Positions 33,225 through 42,522 are shown, numbered from the stretch's first letter. The stretch is 64,000 nt of DNA from an uncultured Thalassolituus sp. (GCF_950066645.1 NZ_CATMFB010000005.1:124001-188000), one strand, 5' to 3'. Notes: generated from the sequence alone by a model not told the origin. Numbers and translations: made by a program.

Positions 33225-33667
33225 GCAGCTCCTCCTATCTGTTTACCAATGCGCATAAAATTCGCAGTGCAGCGCGCGACTTCTTTGCGCTCGCCATTGA
33301 TTTCCTGGTACACGTCACAGCGGGTAAACACCACACTTGTCGTCACGCGCACGACTGTCGCCTGAGCGATCAGGTCACTTCCCGGACGGGCCGCACGCAT
33401 ATAATCCACCCTCAGATCGAGCGTCGGACACAGCTCATTGCCTGGCAGGGCAACAAACACCGCGGTGCCGCACGCGGTATCCATCAGAGTCGTCAGGCTG
33501 CCACCTGCAACTACGCCACTGGCTGGATTTCCGATGATTTGTTCCGAATATGGAAGAGACATTTGCACGCCATTTTCGTCGCCATGAAGTACAGTCATGC
33601 CCAGCACTGTGCAGTGCGGCAGAACTGAGACAAAGCGACTGGCTTTCACCGTCAGGGTGTCAGACAT
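33221..33667 (-). CDS. Hotdog-fold acyl-CoA thioesterase (PaaI-like)
   Basis: 148-residue hotdog protein: NPASGVVAGGSLTTLMDTACG active-site helix and LDLRVDYMRAARPG strand, both standard for phenylacetyl-CoA-type thioesterases. The canonical HGG is replaced by VAGG, with the acidic Asp retained in LMDTACG. First of two coupled thioesterase genes; divergent from a third thioesterase at 33864. Confidence 0.82.
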   Translation of the reverse strand: MSDTLTVKASRFVSVLPHCTVLGMTVLHGDENGVQMSLPYSEQIIGNPASGVVAGGSLTTLMDTACGTAVFVALPGNELCPTLDLRVDYMRAARPGSDLIAQATVVRVTTSVVFTRCDVYQEINGERKEVARCTANFMRIGKQIGGAA

Positions 33668-33863
33668 AAATACTCCGCGGCGAACCGCTGTTGTGTGTCA
33701 CGTAGCTATAGTGAAGCATCAGCACCGCCTTCGCGGTGAACTGGGCAGAAGTTACTATTCTCAGGTTAGCCGCTCAATGCTAAAACTGCCCTGCATGATT
33801 AGCAAAAATGCTCACCACAACAAAAGATATGATCATTTTAGGCATGAATTTTCAGGACACTCT

Positions 33864-34670
33864 ATGAAGCCCTTTAATCATTACAATGAACTCGTACGAA
33901 CTGGCGAGCCGGTTGCTCTGGATGCCAGCTGGGGACAGGGAAAGACAACCTTTGGTGGTATGTCTGCCGCACTCGCCCTGGCGGCGATTGAGCGGGATCA
34001 CCCACAGGACGCGCCTCTGCGCTCCATCAGTGTGCATTTCTGCGGCCCTCTGGCAACGGACGCCGAGTTCACCACGTCAACCCGGGTTCTGCGAGCCGGC
34101 CGGTCGATCAGTCACATCAGCGCCGAAATTCATCAGAACGACGCCTGCGCCACCAGCATCACTGCCTGCTACGGCACCCCACGCGAATCCGACGTTCAGG
34201 TGCTGGCAGCAGACGTCGCCCCCGGAGAACCCGGCGCCGGACAACGCTTACCTTACATCGCCGGAATGACACCGGAATTTGTCCGCCACATCGATTTCAG
34301 CTACGTCAGTGGTGGACTGCCCTTCAGTGGCAGCAAAGACAACCATATTCATGGCTGGATGCGCTTCAGCGACTGCACCAGCGATCTCACTTCCGTTCAC
34401 CTCGTCGCCCTGATCGACGCATGGCCCCCTACCACGCTGCAAAAGCTTCGCAAAGTCGCGCCCTGCGCCAGCGTCACCTGGAGCCTTGAACTGGTCGCCT
34501 CTCCCGAATCACTCGACACACCTCTCGGGGGCGATGAGTGGCTCTGGTATGAAGCTCAGATTGAAGAGGCGCACGGCGGCTATGCCCACACTACAGCGAG
34601 AATCTATCGCGCCGACGGCCTGCTACTGGCTCTGTCACGCCAACTGGTGACTGTCTACGACAAGCGTTAA
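33864..34670 (+). CDS. TesB-like double-hotdog acyl-CoA thioesterase family protein
   Basis: 268 residues from the ATG at 33864 (AGGA upstream); the frame is open further 5' but overlaps the divergent gene. FGGMSAALALAAIERDHP, LRSISVHFCGPL and RVLRAGRSISHISAEIHQND are the first hotdog of the TesB/4HBT_3 family, and LVALIDAWPPTTLQ with its Asp the second. Likely cleaves medium or long acyl-CoA. It faces the two PaaI-like genes across a 196-base gap. Confidence 0.78.
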   Translation: MKPFNHYNELVRTGEPVALDASWGQGKTTFGGMSAALALAAIERDHPQDAPLRSISVHFCGPLATDAEFTTSTRVLRAGRSISHISAEIHQNDACATSITACYGTPRESDVQVLAADVAPGEPGAGQRLPYIAGMTPEFVRHIDFSYVSGGLPFSGSKDNHIHGWMRFSDCTSDLTSVHLVALIDAWPPTTLQKLRKVAPCASVTWSLELVASPESLDTPLGGDEWLWYEAQIEEAHGGYAHTTARIYRADGLLLALSRQLVTVYDKR

Positions 34671-34776
34671 CCTTCCAGGTGCCGGTCAGTTACTAAAACA
34701 CACTGGCCGGCATTTGCCCCCCGGGCTCCTGGCGACTATTACTTATAGGACCAGGGACCGATGAATTATCTTTTCT

Positions 34777-35151
34777 ATGAACCTCAATGTACTGATCTGT
34801 GACGACTCAAGCTTTGCCCGCAAGCAGATGGCCCGCGCACTGCCCCCGGAGTGGAATGTTGAAGTCCACTTTGCCGGCGATGGCGTCGAGGGCGTCAGCG
34901 CAATCCGCGAAGGCAAGGGAGACGTTGTTTTCCTCGATCTGACCATGCCCAACCTCGACGGTTACGGCGTGCTCGAAACCATCCGCAGAGATGACCTGCC
35001 CGCTATGGTCATTGTGGTATCCGGTGATATTCAACCTGATGCTCAGGAGCGTGTGAAAGCGCTGGGAGCCATGGCGTTTATCAAGAAACCCATCGATGCA
35101 GGCAAAGCCAGGGACGTGCTCACCGAATACGGCATCCTGACGGGGGTATAG
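34777..35151 (+). CDS. Single-domain response regulator (CheY-like)
   Basis: 124-residue stand-alone receiver. Acidic pair Asp9/Asp10, phospho-acceptor Asp54 (FLDLTMP), conserved Ser/Thr at VSGD and Lys in FIKKP are all present, so it should be phosphorylated. No output domain. It ends one base before the CheC-like gene, a natural phosphatase partner. First gene of a five-gene signalling run. Confidence 0.9.
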   Translation: MNLNVLICDDSSFARKQMARALPPEWNVEVHFAGDGVEGVSAIREGKGDVVFLDLTMPNLDGYGVLETIRRDDLPAMVIVVSGDIQPDAQERVKALGAMAFIKKPIDAGKARDVLTEYGILTGV

Positions 35152-35152
35152 C

Positions 35153-35767
35153 ATGACTTCAGTGCCCGCAATTCTTACCGAAGACCAACGCGACTGTTAT
35201 CAGGAGATAACAAACGTCGCCATGGGTCAGGCCGCTGACAGTCTCGCCCGGCTTCTGGGTGCCTACGTCGTGCTGCCGATTCCACGGGTAAGTATTATCG
35301 AATGCTCTGAGTTGAATATGGCGCTCCATGAGGCTGGTTCAGACGACAGTGTGTCTGCTGTCTGCCAGGGCTTCATCGGCGCCGGAATCGCCGGAGAAGC
35401 CCTGCTCCTGTTCAACGACACCAGCTTCGCGAGTCTGGCCTCACTGATGAAGTACGCTGGTCCCCTGAATCATCAGGCCGAGCTTGAGCTGCTGATGGAC
35501 ACCGCTTCTGTTCTTATCGGTGCGTGCGTCCAGGGCCTTGGCGATCAGCTGGAGATCCATTTCAACCAGAGCCATCCGGTCGTGCTCGGTCAGCACTGCC
35601 AGACCGATGACATTCTGCGTTCCGGAAATCAGGCATGGCAACGGACCCTGGCGATCGAAATTCACTACACCATTGAGCACATGAACATCGACTGTGAACT
35701 GCTTCTGCTGTTTACGGAGGAATCCGTTAAGACGCTTAACAAAAAAATTGATTTTCTGCTGGACTGA
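35153..35767 (+). CDS. CheC-family CheY-P phosphatase-like protein
   Basis: 204 residues. The first phosphatase signature is intact: Asp14-x3-Glu18-x2-Asn21-x22-Pro44, matching [D/S]-x3-E-x2-N-x22-P. The second copy is spaced correctly (Glu112, Asp116, Ser119, Pro142) but has Asp and Ser where Glu and Asn are expected, so it is probably dead. It should dephosphorylate the CheY-like protein encoded one base upstream. Three bases separate it from the PAS-GGDEF gene. Confidence 0.82.
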   Translation: MTSVPAILTEDQRDCYQEITNVAMGQAADSLARLLGAYVVLPIPRVSIIECSELNMALHEAGSDDSVSAVCQGFIGAGIAGEALLLFNDTSFASLASLMKYAGPLNHQAELELLMDTASVLIGACVQGLGDQLEIHFNQSHPVVLGQHCQTDDILRSGNQAWQRTLAIEIHYTIEHMNIDCELLLLFTEESVKTLNKKIDFLLD

Positions 35768-35770
35768 CGT

Positions 35771-36730
35771 ATGACACAGGGTCAAATCGAAATCACAGAT
35801 ATCCATTGGCTGATGGATATTCTTCAGAACATAGACGTTGGTCTTGTCGTGCTCGATCGCGACTACCGGATCCATCTGTGGAACGGTTTTATGGAGAGCC
35901 ACAGCGGCATCAGTCCACAGAAAGCGAAAGATCAGATTCTGTTTTCCCTGTTCGATGAGATCCCGGAGGCCTGGTTCCGCCAGAAGGCCGAGCCCGTATT
36001 TCAACTACGAACCCGGACCTTTACGATCTGGGAACAGCGGCCATTTCTTTTCCGGTTTTACAATTCCCGTCCCATCACCGGGCAATCGGAACTTATGTTC
36101 CAGAATACGACCATTATCCCGCTGGAATCACTGGACAGAACGGTCAACCACATCTGCCTGATTGTTTACGATGTCACAGATACCGCAATCAGCCGTGGCG
36201 AAGTCAGCAAGGCCAATGAATCACTGTCGGCAGTGACCTCAAAAGACAGCCTGACCGGCCTGCTCAACCGCGACAGCTGGTTACCCACGCTGGATCATGC
36301 GATCGCTGAGCACCGCAACCACCAGCAGTCATCGGCCCTGCTGGTCGTTGACCTTGACCACTTCCGGGATGTTAACCGCGTTCTGGGGCATGTCCGCTCA
36401 GATGAAATACTCAAACGCATAGCCACCGCCCTGTCGACGCTTGCTCAGGAAAACTGCACGGCACGTATTGGTGGTGAGCTGTTTGCTCTTCTGCTGAAAA
36501 ATACAGAGTCTGAGCAAGCCATTGCCACCGCAGAGCGTCTGCGACGGGGAATTGCAGGCCTGACAAAAAGTGCCGGGACCGACATCAGCGCGAGCGTCGG
36601 GGTAGCAATGTCACATGATGCCCTCACTGATGCGCAGGATTGGCTGAACTGCGCCGACAAAGCCCTGTATCATGCCAAGGAAAGCGGAAAGAACAAAACT
36701 ACGTTATACCAGTACAAAACACAGGAATAA
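35771..36730 (+). CDS. PAS-GGDEF protein with degenerate active site
   Basis: 319 residues: PAS domain (about 12-135; NIDVGLVVLDRDYRIHLWN), linker, GGDEF domain (158-315; DSLTGLLNRDSW, VVDLDHFRDVN). The signature reads GGELF at 234-238 instead of GGDEF/GGEEF, and GHxxGDE reads GHVRSDE. The catalytic Glu of the fourth position is thus Leu, so cyclic-di-GMP synthesis is doubtful; GTP binding may remain. No membrane segment. Possibly a sensory or binding module for the neighbouring CheY/CheC pair. Confidence 0.85.
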   Translation: MTQGQIEITDIHWLMDILQNIDVGLVVLDRDYRIHLWNGFMESHSGISPQKAKDQILFSLFDEIPEAWFRQKAEPVFQLRTRTFTIWEQRPFLFRFYNSRPITGQSELMFQNTTIIPLESLDRTVNHICLIVYDVTDTAISRGEVSKANESLSAVTSKDSLTGLLNRDSWLPTLDHAIAEHRNHQQSSALLVVDLDHFRDVNRVLGHVRSDEILKRIATALSTLAQENCTARIGGELFALLLKNTESEQAIATAERLRRGIAGLTKSAGTDISASVGVAMSHDALTDAQDWLNCADKALYHAKESGKNKTTLYQYKTQE

Positions 36731-36749
36731 CGTTTAACGGGGACATGAC

Positions 36750-37757
36750 ATGGCAGGGTTCAGGATACCCGAGCCTTTTGTACGCGCACCTCTCTCCGGG
36801 GCTCGCAAACATGGGCTGACCAGGGAAGCGTTACTGCAACGTGCCGGAATTGCTGAGAGTGATTTTGCGGCAGACGGCTCGCTCGGTCAGCAGGAATACG
36901 CCCGCCTGATGTTCAGTATCTGGCAGGCCAGCGATGATGAAGTCATGGGACTCAGCCCTGAGCCTGTGCTCTTTGGTACATTCGCTATGATGTGCAGGGC
37001 CGTCATACATTGCACAACACTTGAGCATGCCCTGCGCCGGGCATCAGCCTTCTATCGCCTGATTCCACACGCCCCTCAGCTGCATCTGGAACAGGACGAA
37101 CACCTCGCGCGTATTGTCGTCACTCAGGACATGACATCTGACCCCGATCACTTCCTCAGCGAGTCGCTGCTGGCCATCTGGCACCGCTTCAGCAGCTGGC
37201 TGGTAGGCCACGGCATTCCCTTATTGCAGGTGCGCTGCCCCTATGCCATCCCCGTGCACCGGGATCTGTACTCAGTGGTATTTGCGACCCCGGTCGAATT
37301 CAGCAGCTCTGAGCTCTCTCTGATACTGCCCGCCCGGGAGCTGTCTTCCCCTGTGACGCAGACACCGGCCAGCCTGCGACAGTTTCTGAAGCACTCCCCT
37401 GCTGATGTGCTTGCCAGACCTAACCCACATCAGAGCATGACCGGCCGAATCCGCAACTACCTGCGTCAACACGATTGTGCGGCACTGCCCGATCTGGATG
37501 ATATGGCCCGCACTCTGAGCACATCGTCACCAACCCTGCGCCGGCGCCTGAAGGAAGAACAGACGTCGTTTCAACAGCTGAAAGACGAAATACGACGGGA
37601 CGAAGCGACGCGTCTCCTTGCCGAATCACCGATCCGCATTGCGGATATAGCCTCCCGGCTGGGTTATACAGAAACCAGTACGTTTCAGCGGGCATTCCGT
37701 AAATGGACGGGACAGACACCGGGCCAGTATCGGGCCAGAAACAGGAGCATGTCATGA
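36750..37757 (+). CDS. AraC-family transcriptional regulator
   Basis: 335 residues. N-terminal Arabinose_bd-type domain as in OruR/ArgR2-like regulators (HGLTREALLQRAGI near 20-33) and a C-terminal double helix-turn-helix (235-330; SPTLRRRLKEEQTSFQQLKDE and IADIASRLGYTETSTFQRAF). The ligand is unknown. It starts 19 bases after the GGDEF gene and its stop overlaps the kinase start (ATGA), so it is probably in the same transcript. Confidence 0.9.
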   Translation: MAGFRIPEPFVRAPLSGARKHGLTREALLQRAGIAESDFAADGSLGQQEYARLMFSIWQASDDEVMGLSPEPVLFGTFAMMCRAVIHCTTLEHALRRASAFYRLIPHAPQLHLEQDEHLARIVVTQDMTSDPDHFLSESLLAIWHRFSSWLVGHGIPLLQVRCPYAIPVHRDLYSVVFATPVEFSSSELSLILPARELSSPVTQTPASLRQFLKHSPADVLARPNPHQSMTGRIRNYLRQHDCAALPDLDDMARTLSTSSPTLRRRLKEEQTSFQQLKDEIRRDEATRLLAESPIRIADIASRLGYTETSTFQRAFRKWTGQTPGQYRARNRSMS

Positions 37758-40519
37758 CAGGCAGGGGCAGCTCATCGTACACTCCCGCATGTTTTGATCA
37801 TGAACGGATTCCCCTCTTGTTAAGGCCTCTGTGGACACTGCTGCTGTTACTTGCCTCTTTTCACTGCATGGCCCTGGACACCGGGGTTGCGCCCGGAGCC
37901 CTGCTCGGAAAACAACTGATGGTCTGGGAAGAGGATGCACCGCTGGAGTCCCCCTACGACATTCTGGCGAGCACAAAAACGTGGCACCCCAGTCACAGCG
38001 ACATACCGAACCCCGGAGTAGGAAATAATGTCACCTGGTACCGGCTGAGCATAAGCACACCGGAACCCGATTCAGATCATTATGCCGTGATCAGTTATCC
38101 GCTGATCGAGCGCCTCGAAATGTTCGTTTTTCAGGGCAGGAATCTCCTGTCGCAGTCGCTGGTCGGCAATAGTGTTCTGCGGGAGCCGGGCATCCGGCCA
38201 AACCTGTGCTTTGAGCTCCCACTGGTACTGCCGACCTCTGGAGAATATGACATCTACTTCCGCGTCGAGAACCGTGGTCTGCTTAATTTCCCGCTGAAAA
38301 TACTCGATCAGGAAACGCTGAAAACGTCGAATCAGAACCGCCATCTGAGTTTCGGTCTGTATGCGGGGTTTCTGGTCGCCGTGTTTCTCTACAACCTCGC
38401 GGTATTTGTGGTTATCCGCGAACGCTACATGCTGTGGTTCTGTGGTTTTGTCGGGACCTATCTGCTGTTTTTTCTGGCTCATTCCGGTCTGGGATTCAGC
38501 TACCTGTGGACGAGTGCCTACGGCTTTGAACAGCGTGCAAGTATTGTTCTCGGGGCTTTGCCCATGTTCATGGCGGTGCTTTTCGCTGCCACGTTTCTGC
38601 CAACGCCAAAACGACACCGCAAACCTGCAATTCATGTAAAACATCTGGCCATCGTTGCCGCGGTCACGGGACTCGCCTGTACATTGATTCCTGACTATCA
38701 GATTGCCCTGAATACCATGCGCGTCACCACACTGTTGATTCCTGTGTGCCTGATTGCCATGGCAACGCTGAGCGGCGTTCTGCGAAGCCCTTCTGTCGCC
38801 GTTTACAGCGTCGGCATTTACTCTCTGGCTATCGCCATCATTATTCATAGCCTGTCCCGACAGGGGTTTATCGCTACGACCGAAATTTCTCAGTACGCGA
38901 CGCATCTGGGCGCTGGCAGCATGATCGCCATTCACAGTCTGGCGATCGTACTCAAACTCTATGAGCAACGCCTTGAACAGGTCCGTACCCGCAAGGCAAT
39001 GATTAAAGCGCGGAAAGAATCGCGTAAATCGGAAGAAAAACTGCGGCAGTCGGAACGTTCACTTCAGCGCACAGAAGAGGAAGCGAAAGCCAAATCTGCC
39101 TTCCTGGCGATGATGAGTCATGAGATCCGCACCCCGCTGAATGGTGTCCTTGGGATGGTTGAGCTGCTGGAGCACACCCGTCTCGACTCCCAGCAGAAGC
39201 GCTACGTCGGAACAATATCTTCATCCGGTGAAACCCTGCTCTCACTGTTAAATGACATCCTCGACCTGTCGAAAATTGAATCCGGCAAAATGACCATGGA
39301 AAAGCGCGAAGTTGCCCTGGCTCCGCTGATTAATGATTCGATACTCCTGTACACCCGCCAGGCCGCAGAAAAGAATCTGACACTGATTGCGGAAATGCTG
39401 CCCCCCTACCACCAGTTTATTCATACGGATGAAATCCGCCTGAGACAGATACTCAACAATCTCCTTAATAACGCGGTGAAATTTACCGAGCACGGCCGGG
39501 TACTTCTGCGCGTTGAGTGGAAAGAGGATGCACTGGTAATACAGGTGGAAGACTCTGGAATCGGGATTCACCTGTCTCAGCAGGACAGACTCTTTCAGTC
39601 ATTCTCTCAGGCCGATGACTCAACACAACGCCAGTACGGTGGCACGGGCCTGGGCCTGACCATCTGTCAGAAGCTGGCGGAACTTCTCGGGGGCAGCATC
39701 GATGTCAGCAGTAAACCCGGAGCCGGTTCGCGATTTACTGTCACCCTGAATCATCCGGAACCCTCGGGATTAATAACCTACCCGGATCTGAGCAACCGCA
39801 GTTTTTACGCTGAGCTTTCCGACCCCTACGAACAGGACCTTGTCGTACGGACGCTGACGGGAATGGGGATGACAGCGGCACATGGTCATTTTGAAAACCC
39901 GGCCTGCATCATCACCGATGTACCTCCACCGCAGAGTGATCCCGCCCCGGGCTTCCTTTATGTGGTCAACAGCCAGGTGCCCCGTCTGGGGAGCGAGCGC
40001 CAGCTTGAGCGACCGCTACGTTCACATGTGCTGATCCACCAGCTGTGCAACCTGCTTGATCTGCAAAACGCTTCGCCAATACAAGGCGACAATGATTTCC
40101 GCAACGGCGTGATCTGGGTGGCTGAAGACAACCTCGTTAATCAGAAAGTCATTGCGGGTATGCTGAAACATATGGGAATGGAGTTTCAGATCTTCGATAA
40201 CGGGGCACAGATATTATCGGCCTATGAGGCAAATCCTGATCAGCCCGACCTGATACTGATGGACTGCGAAATGCCCGTTATGGACGGCTATGAAGCAAGC
40301 CGGCAGATACGTAAGCTGCAGATAACCAACGCCTTACCCCCCATCCCGGTGATTGCATTAACGGCACACCTTGGCATTGAGTTCGAGAAATACTCACGTG
40401 ATGCCGGCATGGATGAGCTACTGAATAAACCGATCCGCAAGCAGAACCTGCGGCGGTTATTTGAAATGTGGCTGCCGAACGATAAAGAGTCGCGCAAAGC
40501 CCCCACCACGACAGGATAA
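37754..40519 (+). CDS. Hybrid sensor histidine kinase, 7TMR-DISM type
   Basis: 921 residues from the ATG at 37754, which overlaps the AraC stop and follows AGGAG. Order: signal/first helix, periplasmic 7TMR-DISM extracellular domain (about 45-185), seven-helix membrane block (200-400), coiled coil, HisKA with His456 (MMSHEIRTPLNG), HATPase_c (NNLLNNAVKF, DSGIGI, GGTGLGL), a motif-poor stretch (670-775) where BarA-type kinases carry a second receiver, and a C-terminal receiver with Asp837 (LMDCEMPVMDG). The ligand of the DISM domain is often a carbohydrate, but nothing here says which. Confidence 0.9.
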   Translation: MTGRGSSSYTPACFDHERIPLLLRPLWTLLLLLASFHCMALDTGVAPGALLGKQLMVWEEDAPLESPYDILASTKTWHPSHSDIPNPGVGNNVTWYRLSISTPEPDSDHYAVISYPLIERLEMFVFQGRNLLSQSLVGNSVLREPGIRPNLCFELPLVLPTSGEYDIYFRVENRGLLNFPLKILDQETLKTSNQNRHLSFGLYAGFLVAVFLYNLAVFVVIRERYMLWFCGFVGTYLLFFLAHSGLGFSYLWTSAYGFEQRASIVLGALPMFMAVLFAATFLPTPKRHRKPAIHVKHLAIVAAVTGLACTLIPDYQIALNTMRVTTLLIPVCLIAMATLSGVLRSPSVAVYSVGIYSLAIAIIIHSLSRQGFIATTEISQYATHLGAGSMIAIHSLAIVLKLYEQRLEQVRTRKAMIKARKESRKSEEKLRQSERSLQRTEEEAKAKSAFLAMMSHEIRTPLNGVLGMVELLEHTRLDSQQKRYVGTISSSGETLLSLLNDILDLSKIESGKMTMEKREVALAPLINDSILLYTRQAAEKNLTLIAEMLPPYHQFIHTDEIRLRQILNNLLNNAVKFTEHGRVLLRVEWKEDALVIQVEDSGIGIHLSQQDRLFQSFSQADDSTQRQYGGTGLGLTICQKLAELLGGSIDVSSKPGAGSRFTVTLNHPEPSGLITYPDLSNRSFYAELSDPYEQDLVVRTLTGMGMTAAHGHFENPACIITDVPPPQSDPAPGFLYVVNSQVPRLGSERQLERPLRSHVLIHQLCNLLDLQNASPIQGDNDFRNGVIWVAEDNLVNQKVIAGMLKHMGMEFQIFDNGAQILSAYEANPDQPDLILMDCEMPVMDGYEASRQIRKLQITNALPPIPVIALTAHLGIEFEKYSRDAGMDELLNKPIRKQNLRRLFEMWLPNDKESRKAPTTTG

Positions 40520-40520
40520 G

Positions 40521-41369
40521 TCAGACGAAGGCCGTGCGGGTGCGATAACCATGGGCCGGGTAACTGCCCAGTAAGCGTACTTCGCGGGCAAAATAACTCA
40601 GTTCTTCTATCGCATTGGCCACCGGAATATCTGCCGGATGCCCGTGTATATCCAGGTGAAAATGGCTGGCCTCCATGGTTCCGCCATCCATGTAGCTCTC
40701 CAGCTTGATCATATTGACACCGTTGGTCGCAAAACCACCGAGCGCTTTATACAGCGCCGCAGGGATATTACGTACTGCAAAAATCAGGCTGGTGATATAG
40801 CGCACCTGAGGCTGCGGTTGTTCGTGCTCCTGTTCACGGGAAAATACGAGAAAACGGGTGGTATTCCCCATCACGTCCTGAAAGTTTTCCTGCAGGATCT
40901 CCAGCCCGTACAGCTCAGCAGCCAGACGTGAGGCAATGGCACCGCTGTCGTTACTCTGGCTCGCGGCCAGTGCTTTGGCTGCCCCCGCAGTATCTACCGC
41001 CGCTACGGCTTTGATACCAAGATTGACCAGACGCTGATGACATTGCGCCAGCGCCTGTGGATGTGAACTTACCGACCGGATATCTTCGAGACGGGCGCCA
41101 GGCCGCGCCAGAAGACAATGATTAACCGGCTCAAAATGCTCGCGCGTAATAAACAGTTGTGTACGGGGAATCAGGCGGTAAATTTCTTCGACCCGCCCTG
41201 CCGTAGAGTTTTCCAGAGGAATCATTGCCCGCTCTGCAAATCCCTTCTGCACCAGATCAAAGGCACTGAGAAAATCTTCACAGGCGAGGTGTTCCCAGTC
41301 TGGAAAGACCTGCGTGCAGGCCATATGGGAGTATGCCCCGCCGGTTCCCTGATATGCGACCCTGTTCAT
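40521..41369 (-). CDS. pheA: Prephenate dehydratase (monofunctional, with ACT domain)
   Basis: Converts prephenate to phenylpyruvate for phenylalanine synthesis. 282 residues. Catalytic domain with YQGTGGAYSH, IPLENSTAGRV and NTTRFLVFSRE (the essential TRF motif), then an ACT regulatory domain (about 188-275) with the phenylalanine-binding LESYMDGG variant of the ESRP motif. No chorismate mutase domain, unlike the usual gammaproteobacterial P-protein. Its stop is one base from the stop of the convergent kinase gene. Confidence 0.93.
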   Translation of the reverse strand: MNRVAYQGTGGAYSHMACTQVFPDWEHLACEDFLSAFDLVQKGFAERAMIPLENSTAGRVEEIYRLIPRTQLFITREHFEPVNHCLLARPGARLEDIRSVSSHPQALAQCHQRLVNLGIKAVAAVDTAGAAKALAASQSNDSGAIASRLAAELYGLEILQENFQDVMGNTTRFLVFSREQEHEQPQPQVRYITSLIFAVRNIPAALYKALGGFATNGVNMIKLESYMDGGTMEASHFHLDIHGHPADIPVANAIEELSYFAREVRLLGSYPAHGYRTRTAFV

Positions 41370-41583
41370 TTCTGGTTCCTCTAAGCACCATTATGATGCA
41401 CAACTGACAAAGATAACGTTTGCGCCCCATTTTGAAGCACGTGGTGTCACGCACAGGCGCAGTATCGCGCGAAATGGCATGGCTGCAAAGATGGCACACT
41501 GCCTGCTACATAAGTATTCAGAAATCCTTATCACCAGAACCCACGCCGGACACCTGTCAGGCGCAGAGCAGAGGTAAACCAGC

Positions 41584-42522
41584 ATGTCGCTATGGCCCGG
41601 AACACTCAAGGTGTCTGAAACACTGGTTGCGCAGCTGAAGCAGGCAAAGCCCGCTGATGGTCAACTGCCCCCGACCTGGCTGAGTCAATGGGACGACCTC
41701 TGGTGCCCTGTCGCTGCCTGGCTGGCTGAGAAGGTAACCGCCTCACAGACGCCTCTGATTCTTGGTATCCACGGCGGTCAGGGGTCGGGTAAGAGTACCC
41801 TCAGCAACGCCCTGAAAGGGATTTATAAAGAGGCATTCGACTGGAACGTTGTCGTTATCTCAATCGATGACCTGTATCTCAGCCACGCGGAGCGGGCCGC
41901 ATTGGGCGAAACGACACATCCGTTACTGCGTACCCGGGGGGTGCCCGGAACCCACGACGCTCATCTGGGGATTCGCCTGTTTCAACAACTGAAATCACTG
42001 AAAAGCGGGGAAACCCTGAAATTCCCGGCGTTCGACAAAGCCAGTGATGATCGTCTGCCCCCCACTGACTGGCACACAGTGTCGGGCCCGGTCGACCTGA
42101 TTATCTTTGAAGGATGGTGTGTAGGGTGCACCCCTGTCTCTGCAGAGGCGCTATCCACGCCGTTAAACCCCCTTGAGGCCACCGAAGACAGCGACGGCCG
42201 CTGGCGTGAATGGGTCAACCGGCAACTCGCCACTCTGTATCGGGACTGGTTTGACCTGATCGATGAACTGATTATGCTGAAAGTACCTGATATGGATGCG
42301 GTTCTCCGTTGGCGCTCCCAACAGGAAACTGAAAATCGTGCCAATGCACAGGGAACTACAGACAGAAGCTTTAGTGATCAGGCTCTGGTACGCTTTATTC
42401 AGCACTATGAACGATTGACACGCCAGGCACTGGATTCGCTTCCGGCGAACGCCAGCCTGGTACTGAACATCAACCAGTCGCACGAAGTAGATGCAGTCAC
42501 GTGCGGAGGTAGATCGCAATGA
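41584..42522 (+). CDS. D-glycerate 3-kinase family kinase
   Basis: P-loop kinase, 312 residues; Walker A GIHGGQGSGKST at about 62-73. SIDDLYLSHAER, HPLLRTRGVPGTHD and IIFEGWCVGC are the signatures of the GLYK/Tda10-like glycerate kinase family (plant-type). It would phosphorylate D-glycerate to 3-phosphoglycerate. It overlaps the HAD phosphatase gene by four bases, and the neighbourhood (phosphatase, GT81-like synthase, GH13_18 phosphorylase) gives it the glycerate released from glucosylglycerate. About 214 bases upstream, back to pheA, hold no gene. Confidence 0.85.
   Translation: MSLWPGTLKVSETLVAQLKQAKPADGQLPPTWLSQWDDLWCPVAAWLAEKVTASQTPLILGIHGGQGSGKSTLSNALKGIYKEAFDWNVVVISIDDLYLSHAERAALGETTHPLLRTRGVPGTHDAHLGIRLFQQLKSLKSGETLKFPAFDKASDDRLPPTDWHTVSGPVDLIIFEGWCVGCTPVSAEALSTPLNPLEATEDSDGRWREWVNRQLATLYRDWFDLIDELIMLKVPDMDAVLRWRSQQETENRANAQGTTDRSFSDQALVRFIQHYERLTRQALDSLPANASLVLNINQSHEVDAVTCGGRSQ

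Noticed and set aside
38072-38968. A 298-codon minus-strand frame
   Set aside because: Antisense to the membrane part of the hybrid kinase; composition rich in Gln, Asn and Arg, no motif.
41391-41609. A 72-codon minus-strand frame between pheA and the glycerate kinase
   Set aside because: Overlaps the kinase start region, has no start signal and a random-like composition.
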